Shown here: piece after piece, positions 54,600 to 64,000 of the stretch | Layout of the letters: each line of letters begins with the position of its first letter | How positions within the stretch are numbered: the stretch's first letter is position 1 | NCBI GenBank assembly: GCA_920105625.2 | Contig: OV050030.1 | Span: 31,490,516-31,554,515, forward strand | Direction: 5' to 3' | From: Clusia tigrina | Lineage: Eukaryota; Arthropoda; Insecta; Diptera; Clusiidae | DNA length: 64,000 nucleotides | Made by a program: the position numbers and the translations under genes | The notes under the pieces: generated by a model | Database searches by the model: none | What the model saw: only the letters and a program-made list of their open reading frames with translations | What the model was told of the DNA's origin: nothing

Positions 54600-56400
54600 T
54601 ACTTTTGTCACTTCTGTCGCCTCTGCTCCAAACTTACCCAGGCAGTTAGTGGTAGTCCCTCCAAGAAGGGCTGTATTTATTTCCAGACTTTCTTCTGAAA
54701 CAACAGTGGACGACATAAATTGTTTTATCAAATCTAAGATGGAATCAACTGATTTTTCTGTTTTCAAGCTTAACTTCAGCTGCGAGCGGAAAATAGCTTC
54801 CTTTAAAAATACAGCTAGCTTTGATAATTTTATGTAAAGGATTGATAAGAACTTTTGGCCAAATGGGGTTAATGTTCAGGAATTTACCTATAAGTAGAAA
54901 TGATGCTGATGTTGTAAGTATTCCTCGCCTTTCTGCCGCAAAAAACTGAACAGGGCCCTTAACGTTTTAACCATTTTGTATCAGAATGTCAGAGGTCTAA
55001 ATTCGAAGCTTTGCAATCTTTACTTAAATAGTTTTGACTGTCTCTATGCGGTCTTGGTATTTACTGAAACCTGGCTTAATCCAATTGGACCTTTGATGAT
55101 GATATAAATTAACTCTTGCCTTGTACAAATTATGAAGGGTTCTATGAGTTTTTGGATGCTATGACTGAGCTTGGCTTGCAGTAATTTAATTCGGTGCCAA
55201 GCAAAAATGACAAAATTTTAGATCTGATTTATGCTACTGACTCATCTGAAATTAGTGTATTTTTTTGTGATTCTCTGGTGTACCGTGAGGATTGGTATCT
55301 CACTCTACGTGTTACTGTTGAATATGTTTGTGTCGAGTCTCACACATCATTTCAAGATACAAAATCTAGACAACATCTTTTACGACAACGTCCTTTAGAA
55401 AAACTGATTATGTAAAGTTGAAACAACTCTTATATGCAGCTGATTGGCCTACCTATGGAACTAATCTAGAGTTGGTGGCAGGATTCAATAACATCCTCTA
55501 TACTTGTTTTGAGCTCTGTGTTAAGATCAAATATTCTTCTTTAGGGGATCCATTAAGGTCAACCAGGCAACTTCAGAATTTGAAAGATTTAAAAAATCGA
55601 GCCTTTAAAGAGACATTACATGAGATCGGGAAGTGGAGCTGATTACGCTAAATATGCGATTCTTACAAATAGTTATCAAACTTTAAATGCATCATCCTAC
55701 AAAGCTTAAATAAGCAATTTAAAATGTGAAATGCACTAAAGTAGCACTGTAAAACCGTAAAAACTCTAGTTTCCCTTCAACATCATCGTCTTCATTCAAT
55801 TCTTTCATGATTTCCATCTTACCTGAGGATGCTCTTTACAATCTAAAATCTTTGAAAATATCATTCTTACCTCTCTGCAGGTCTGCAAACTGATGTAATT
55901 TATACATACCTCAGTAAGGCTTTTGACAAAGTTAACCACAACCTGCTAGTTAAGAAACTGAATTCTATTTAAGTGGTCGCACACAAAGGGTTTTATTCAA
56001 GGATGCTTTTCTCAGAGAAAATTGATGCTACTTCCGGCGTTCCCCAGGGAAGTTATATGGGTCCTTTACATTTTAAGGTTCGCTGGCGACGTAAAGCTTT
56101 ACTTATCCCAATATTCACCTACATTTCAGGAAATGTTATAAGATGATATTTGTTCATTGTCGTCTTGGTGCTCAGCAAATTCGATGACACTAATTCATGA
56201 CAAATGTAAATATATGGTTTTCTCTAGAAGAGAGACCCTTTTCGTCATCCATATACTATTTGTATTGTCTCTAACAAGAGTCTTCAGTTTTCTGGATCTT
56301 GGCGTGTTAATGGATCCACTGTTGCCTGCTTGGACTTTGTAATGAAAATTCGGTCACCCGGTTCATAGTCGCAATTACACCAAGAAGGCTAAATACTACC
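54600..56400 (+). mobile_element. Decayed CR1/jockey-like LINE
   Basis: Plus strand. 54649-54837 has VFISRLSSETTVDDINCFIK, typical of the ORF1 C-terminal domain of CR1/jockey-type LINEs. ILYQNVRGLNSKL and VLVFTETWLNP (about 54975-55080) are the endonuclease start. ILDLIYATDSSEISVFFCDS (55214) is the endonuclease end. YTYLSKAFDKVNHNLLVKKL (about 55905) and SGVPQGSYMGPLHF (about 56035) are RT, and WCSANSMTLIHDKCKYMVFS (56165) the thumb. The catalytic YADD is not visible. Many stops and deletions. Confidence 0.7.
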
Positions 56401-56915
56401 AGAGATAGCCAAATTACTTTGAATGATTTTTATATCCAATTATTGTAGGTGAGGTGAATGACACCTCATAGTATTTTTGAGATTTGTGTCTCCGGTTTGT
56501 GCTAAGATCTGCTTATATACGAGTATAACTATTAAGATTACTAAAATTATTGGCAGGAATCACAGTCCTCGCAAAATCCTGAGATTTTTTTTATACACTG
56601 GTTTTTGTATATTCTCATGAAAATAAACAATAATTTAATACCTAAAATAAAATGAACACTGAGTGAAAACTGCGAATTAAGCACTTTTACGACGAATACA
56701 ATCGAAAATCACATAAATATTTATTTAAATTCGTCCATTTAATGCAGACCTCTCTCATCGCGTCATTCCCACACTTTTTATGTGAAATTCAATTATTCCA
56801 TTTACGTGGTTAAGCAAACAATTCCAACCCGTCTGTCGACTAATTTGCCATTGTTGTACACTCAAAACTGTCACCGCAAAATTTTACTATTCCTACTCTA
56901 CACCCACACACACGA

Positions 56916-56978
<63 letters not shown>

Positions 56979-57898
56979 TGGACGCCAACACTTTTGCACA
57001 ATGTAATATTGTTGGAAATAATATAAAATGTCCTGCGGTGTGTCTGCAACGCACAATGGAAACCCAACAAAACCTTATTAAAAATGTCGCTGTTAATTTT
57101 CCACTATAAAAAGGAGGAAAATTCCATTTACACCGAACGAAAATATTAGTCAGTAGCATAGGAATATAACTGGAAGTAATTGTGTACAGGAGTAAGAAGA
57201 GTCATGAGCAGAGATTGACATTTGATGCAACATGCGTGGATACTCAGAGCAGTGTATGTATTTGGAGTTGATGGTGGAACGAAGGGAATTAACTTAATTC
57301 AATTAAGTATCGCCTCCTTTGAAACGGTGTCATGGTAAAAGTGGAATAGTATTATATCGATCATAATATCATTTGGTTTTAAGAGTGATTCCAATGAGCA
57401 AAAATAAAATACTACCGAAGAGAATACTTACTGTAAAACTAGAAATAAACCGAAAAATCTAAAGAGACTACGAGTAATTCTTACTTAGGCATGTTTTTTA
57501 ATAATTCTTTATCGAACCCCTGACACATAATTATTCCTTCGATGTAGATCTCAGAAAAACTTTAACGACTTTCTGTCGAATTATGTAACCTGTCTGATTA
57601 AATATGACATATTACATCAATCATCGTCCACACATTCTATAAATATTTAAGAAGGTATCGGGAAATCCAAGTATTATTTCTCCTCGAATCTGGAATTTCC
57701 TGGCAGAGCCTTTTCTCTCAAATGCCCCATAATGCAGTGGCAATATAATGCATCAACTATGTGCTTGTCAGGAATATCCTTCATCTGGACAACATCACAA
57801 TAGACAAATACCAAAGTCAACATTTGTTTGATTTGCGAGCGAAGTTTATGTGTTTTTTGGAGAACCACATGTTATGGAGACGCCATATCGTAAGATTT
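56401..57898. repeat. AT-rich DNA with a TA microsatellite
   Basis: TA run at 56917-56975 after a CACACACA stretch. A small minus frame at 57674-57868 has no recognised motif. Otherwise empty. Confidence 0.5.
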
Positions 57899-58365
57899 TG
57901 GGTGATTTTCAAGTGAAAAACATGAAACCATATCTCCTGAATCCAGTTATGATTTCCGCCCTCATTTCATTGCAAAGAATTAAACTTATTATGAGAAAGG
58001 CAGGTTAAGATGTGTCTCATGACCCGTGTCTTTCGTACCCTGGGTTCCAAGTAATTATATTATGTTATTATAGCCCAGTTTATTAAAAAGGCATCAACAG
58101 TCTTCGACTAGTCTTAATGTGACCACGAAGACCTGTAAAGTCTTTAAGGCGGCCTGACTGTCCGATAGTATATATACGAGTATATGTGCACCAGAGATTT
58201 TTCAGCCTTTTGGCTGATTATCATGTGAAGGTCATGAAACCCGCATTTCATGAATCTGCAGTAAGAATTGGTCCTTTAAACCTGTGTGCATTGCCTTTTT
58301 GCATAGAATTAAACTCCGTATGCGAAAGGCAGGTTATGATGTATCTCATGACCCAAACATAAACT
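57899..58365. repeat. Direct duplication flanking a LINE RNase H scrap
   Basis: 57899-58022 and 58212-58354 share AAGAATTAAACT..TATG.GAAAGGCAGGTTA.GATGT.TCTCATGACCC. Between them, 58023-58205 (minus) is an RNase H segment (LSDSQAAL, then a broken GYERHG box) about 80% like 46117-46285. The identity of the duplicated sequence is unknown. Confidence 0.5.
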
Positions 58366-59254
58366 AAAATAATGCGATGGAGTCGTGATCCAGATCCAAA
58401 GCTATTTTTCATAAGCTTGGATGCCATTTTTACATCATAATTTACTTCTTTGCTTGGATGCCAGTTGAGGATATTGAAGATCGGCTGAAAATCTACATCT
58501 TTTCAATCACTTCCGGGGATTTCTTTAAATGATTTGTATCACTCGTACTGTAATGTTATCAGCAAAGGCGACATTCTTTAATATTTTTAATGATTCAGCA
58601 TAGGCATGAATGCGTAGCATCTTGGTTTAACACTGTTTATCGATATTATTATATATTTGAAAGATATATATACCTGAGGTCGTTTTATGTAACCAACCAC
58701 CACGTGGCACTTTGTGCTGAAACTCTTTCACTAATTTACAGGAAACAAACTTGTGTAACACCTTCTAAATTCTCTTCTGTGATGTCGAATTATATTAGTG
58801 CTTTCTCGCTCCCAACTCAAATCAATACTAAGCTTAAATATCAGTGATCCTAGATGTGACTTGTGGCTTGGTACGCACTCTCTTTATAGGTCGGATAACG
58901 CATATGGTAATCACAGTAATGGAAATCTGTCAGAATCAGTTAGAAAAATACTGATGTCTGATCTTTCATTGCTAATAATGGTGAAACAAAGGCAATGGCT
59001 CACAGAATTAAAGTTACATTTAGTCATTTCACTACCAATGATGACGCAAGGAAACATAGAAGATTCATTGTGTTTAAAACCAGTTGCTAAGGCCAAGTGC
59101 AAGCAGAATAAACAATGCTGAAGAGACTACTGAATGAGAAACGTCATTTTGTATGCTTCCAATTTGTGGCATTGATGTGTTTGATTAGCGAGAGTCAAAT
59201 ATCATTCCATGTGGCGCTTTTTCCAAAATTATGGTATTGCTGTATTTTATTAGA
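58366..59254. other. No assignable feature
   Basis: Short frames only. 58590-58847 and 58798-59121 have no domain motif. Confidence 0.4.
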
Positions 59255-59872
59255 TTGAAGGTTGTTAACTGTTGGAGAGACAAATGATAATTGTACCGTG
59301 GCAGAAGTTACTCGAGGGTGTCCGCAGGGTGTCGTATTATTTCGTCTTCTGTGGTGTTTTGTGGTGGACTCTCTTCTGACTGAGTTACAGAGTCATGAAA
59401 TACACATCCAAGCATATGCGGATGATGTATGTGCACTGGCATCAGCAATGTCCCTTAAGACTGTATGTATGCTAACGTCCAGAAAACTCTAGACAAAATG
59501 GCCGAGTGGTGCACTTCCTAGGGACTTACTATTAATCCAAGTAAGACAACTATGGTATTGTTTACACGAAACAGAAAATTGGTAGGACTTAAACTACCAG
59601 TACTTAAAGGTGTAAATATTTGTCTTTCCCGGGAAGTGAAATATTTAGGCGTCATTCTTGATAGGAACCTCACTTGGAAGACGAATGTGGAACTGAAGGT
59701 TAGTCGGGTACATCAAAAATTTGGTAAGTTCCGAAGAGCATTTGGTAAGACTTCGGGTCTCAAACCAGCGGGTGTATTTTGGCTGTACACAGCATTGGTT
59801 AGGCCACTAATTTTGTATGCTGCTGTGGTCTGGTGGCGTAGAATTGGGGTTAAGTCCATATGTTTGGGGTGA
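59255..59872 (+). pseudogene. LINE reverse transcriptase, C-terminal half
   Basis: 59262-59492 carries RGCPQG and QAYADDVCALA; GG of QGG is GV and LSPLLW is LFRLLW. 59552-59872 carries the thumb. A stop at 59520 and a shift near 59470 separate the two. Confidence 0.75.
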
Positions 59873-59984
59873 AACAGACTACAGAGAAGTCTACGTTTGA
59901 GCATTACGGGCACCATGGGTACCACATCTGGTGACGCTCTGAATGCTTTGTTGAACTTGCCACCATTAGAATCAACAGGAGACG

Positions 59985-60570
59985 ATGAAAACGATTTATC
60001 GGTTATACTCATACGGATATTGGCACGACGACAGGAACTTTGGGCACAGAGTGATGTTCAAGAGGCTGTGGGAACAATACCCGTTGTTTCTGGCACCGAA
60101 GGACAAACTCTTACCTAGAGTTTCTTTTGGGAGAAGGTACAAAGTCAGCTTTCCGACAAGAGAACAATGGAGAGATCCAGAACTACTTGTAGGGGATCCG
60201 ACGACAACTTTCTTCACCGATGGCTCCAAAAATGAAAAGGGAACTGGGGCTGGCTGGCATCTGAATGAAAACGGTATTCCAATTGGAAGTGTTTGCTATA
60301 CTGTAGGTAGCGGAATGGGTAAATGGGAAGAAATGGCGCGATAAAGAAATTGGAGTCTATAGTGACAGTCAGGCTGCACTGAAGGCTCTAGAAAACGCGT
60401 TGACCACTTCAAAAATTGTCCAAGAATGTGAGTTAGCTCCATCGCAAGGTGGAAATTGCTTGAACTTATTTGGGTTCCGGGACACTGTGGTGTTCAGGGG
60501 AACGAATTAGCTGATGAATTGGCACACTGTGGAACTGCGGGTTCTTCAATGGGACCAGAAACATTTATCG
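59985..60570 (+). pseudogene. LINE RNase H domain
   Basis: TTFFTDGSKNEKGTGAGWHL (first Asp), EIGVYSDSQAALKALENALT (Asp of SDS), then in shifted frames LIWVPGHCGVQGNELADELA at about 60465-60525 with the conserved His and last Asp. At least two shifts. Confidence 0.8.
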
Positions 60571-61124
60571 GTATAAGTTTAGCAGGGGGTATGGATAGGT
60601 TCAGGAGCCATGTGAATAATATTCACTAGGACCGATGGTGCAGTTTAGTTGTCTGGAAAACAACGAACTGATCCCTAGAAAGCCCAAATAGGAGAGTTGC
60701 AAATTTCCTTCTGACATTACGAATGAAAGATCTTCGATAATTGGTTGGGGTAATCACAGGCTATACTCCATGGGGTCATCATAGAGCATCCGAACTGCAT
60801 CTACTACCTGGAGGAAGAACACTACGGCACAGAGCATTTTCTCTGCGCTTGTCCTGCTTTTGGCTGAGTGAGGAGGCGCATATTAGGGTCAGATGTTTTG
60901 GTAATGGATAACGTACATTCCTTATCACTGGATAAACTTCTGAGGTTCATAAAAGAGTCAAAGAAGTTTGAAAAGGTGTAACTTCCTTTCCAATATCCTC
61001 TATATCCCCCCTTTTTTATATATTTTTCCATTCTTAGTACAATGGGCATGAATACCTTAGTGCTTGGAGGCCTCCTTCTTCGGCGGTTCTGCGACCTACC
61101 CCACATCTATCTATCTATCTTTCA

Positions 61125-61628
61125 ATGGGCTCAGTGGGCAAATGTGTAATAGAGCCCTTTCTTTACCGACAAAAGTGACACTCCACAAGTCGCTCAGCCT
61201 ACCCGCGCTGCTTATTGTACCCGGGGTTTGGAGTGTTCGAAATGAAAATTATTCGTAAAATCTTCGACCCAGTTCGTGTCAGCGACGACCAGCGTATTCG
61301 GATACCCACGAACTGTAGGAGCTCTACGCTGATATTGGCATAGTCAGAAGCATCACTATGCAACGTTTGTGCTGGCTTGGGCATGTCGTGCGAATGAACG
61401 AAGAAGTTCCATCGAAGAAGGATTTCGAAGTAGAAGCCGCTGACGAGGTAGAGGACGACCAGGCCTCCAATGGAAGTCAAGGAAACCCTAACCACGCTTC
61501 GTATAACAGATTGGAGAAGTCGAGCACAAAGCAGAGGCGCCTGGCGAGCGCTGTTAAGGTCGCCTGTAACCCGATAGCGGGTTGTCTTTACCGATTCTCT
61601 GATTAGGCCACATAAGTAAGTAAGCAAG
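61125..61628 (+). pseudogene. RTE-clade LINE C-terminal fragment
   Basis: Frames read KIIRKIFDPVRVSDDQRIRI, ELYADIGIVRSITMQRLCWL, GHVVRMNEEVPSKKDFEVEA and so on to a stop at 61606. These are the hallmark C-terminal motifs of RTE elements (LYADID, QRLRWLGHVxRM). The element ends in a TAAG run (TAAGTAAGTAAG, 61613-61624). Confidence 0.75.
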
Positions 61629-62947
<1,319 letters not shown>

Positions 62948-62949
62948 TC

Positions 62950-64000
62950 TCATTTCCATCGCATATAAGGCCCTGTCGAGCGTAATGTGTGAAATATTGA
63001 AGCCGCATACAAAAACACTGATTGGACCTTATCAGTGCGGCTTTCGACCTGGTAAATCCACCATAGACCAGATTTTCATATTACGCCAAATCCTGAGAAA
63101 GACCACGAAAATCATCTCTTTGTTGATTACAAAACCCGATGCGGAATTGCCTATACAAAACAATGAGTTCAATGAGTTTAACTGCAAAGTTGACGTTGAG
63201 ACTCTGCACCATGACGTTGAGCAAAACGAGCAGCTCCGTCAAGGTAGGAAAATACCTTTCCGAAACCTTTAATACTGAAAAAGATATTATCGGTCGGACC
63301 AAGAAAGATGTTATTGCTGCTTTCAGTGCTATTGAAAAGCAATCAGCCAAAGTGGGATTGACGGTAAACGAGGGAAAAACGAAGTATATGAGGTCTGCAC
63401 ACAGTGGAGCGTGGCATCCAGTCTCTCATGGTTCAGCGGGCAACTACAACTTTGAAGTAGTCAAAGATTTTTCACACCAAAAATGATGTCAGTCTGAATA
63501 TAAAGCGAAGAATCACAATTGCTAATAGGTGCTACTATGAGCTCAGTACGCAACTGGGTTGCAGAGGCTTCTCTCGATCGACGAAGCTGACACTCTACAA
63601 GAAGCTCATTCTACCTGTGCTTCTTTATGGCGCTGAGGTATAGATGGTATCGCAAACAGATGCAGTCGCACTTGGGGTGTTCGAAAGGAAAGTTCTCCGC
63701 ACAATCTTTGGTCCTGTTTGAGTTGGCGACGACTATCGCATTCGAATGAACCGCGAGCTGTATGAGCTCTACGCCGACATTGACATAGTTCAGCATTTAA
63801 ACATTCAGCGACTACGCTGGCTGGGTCATGCCCATCGTGTGGATGAAGAAGTTCCGGCGAAAAAGGTACTCGAAGCGATAGCCTAAGGTCGACGACGAAG
63901 AGGGAGGATAGACTTACTGAGGAAGCACTGGCCACGCTTGGTGTGACTAATTGGAGAGGGCCCGCACGGGCAAAACTCTAGTAGCCAGAATGGGCCTTGA
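62950..64000 (+). mobile_element. RTE-clade LINE, runs off the window
   Basis: After the microsatellite: [20 protein letters not shown] (RT fingers), [20 protein letters not shown], then EKQSAKVGLTVNEGKTKYM (thumb), LYKKLILPVLLYGAEVW, LGVFERKVLRTIFGPV, RELYELYADIDIVQHLNIQR, LRWLGHAHRVDEEVPAKKVL. The palm with FADD is missing between about 63110 and 63220, so the RT is internally deleted. Stops at 63484, 63641 and 63719. Confidence 0.8.

Larger units (their letters stand above)
59255..61124 (+). mobile_element. 5'-truncated R1/LOA-type LINE with RNase H
   Basis: Begins abruptly in RT (VTRGCPQGVVLFRLLWCFVV, then IQAYADDVCALA with the catalytic YADD). It continues through NPSKTTMVLFTRN, EVKYLGVILDRNLTWKTNVE (thumb), RPLILYAAVVWWRR, RNase H, and a C-terminal EEEHYGTEHFLCACPAFG finger. 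The frame LSLDKLLRFIKESKKFEKV ends at about 60981. The 3' UTR runs to an ATCT run at 61109-61124. Confidence 0.8.

Noticed and set aside
58400..58600. Odorant-receptor-like fragment
   Set aside because: LDAIFTS and YHSYCNVISKGDIL superficially recall receptor motifs, but there are stops, no transmembrane pattern and no splice sites. Evidence is too weak.

Overview
The window looks like gene-poor, repeat-dense chromatin from a higher dipteran (fly) genome. It is AT-rich with islands of about 50% GC that coincide with retrotransposons. It carries Ty3/gypsy, BEL/Pao, Ty1/copia, several RNase-H LINEs, an RTE LINE, a CR1/jockey-like LINE, mariner, pogo-like and SINE sequences. I see no intact host gene, rRNA or genuine tRNA gene. 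Placing it among flies (perhaps tephritid-like) is inference from the mix of families and the recurring TATACGAGTATA motif.

Layout. 1-3066: remnant of a CsRn1/Kabuki-like Ty3/gypsy element on the minus strand. 3067-11698: complete BEL/Pao element on the plus strand (BEL-A) with identical 502-bp LTRs, the target duplication ATCAG and a tRNA-Tyr primer site. 11704-23500: AT-rich sequence with two LOA/R1-type LINE copies (15485-17870 minus, 19550-21640 plus) and a LINE endonuclease scrap. 23479-23735: a 52-bp tandem array. 26976-27167: tRNA-derived SINE. 29179-31490: pogo-like transposase remnant split by a solo LTR. Two more solo LTRs of the same family lie at 31763-32272 and 38478-39076. 33425-36482: copia-like element lacking integrase. 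39631-40088: MITE. 40567-40772: second SINE. 40856-43261: a pair of inverted arms enclosing an internally deleted mariner. 46933-53984: second complete BEL element (BEL-B, minus strand; 356-bp LTRs; duplication AAGAT) nested in an RNase-H LINE whose coding frame resumes on the other side. 54600-64000: fragments of CR1/jockey-like, R1/LOA-type and RTE LINEs, and two AT microsatellites.

The two BEL elements are the centre of interest. They share gag-pro-RT-RNase H-integrase order and the same tRNA-Tyr primer. Downstream of pol, where an env gene would sit in a retrovirus, both hold a further reading frame with a CCHC zinc knuckle. In BEL-A this is a double knuckle whose spacing exactly matches that of its own Gag. 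Neither element is intact, although their LTRs are (nearly) identical. The second notable system is a gypsy-type solo-LTR family carrying perfect heat-shock-element arrays just upstream of a TATA box.
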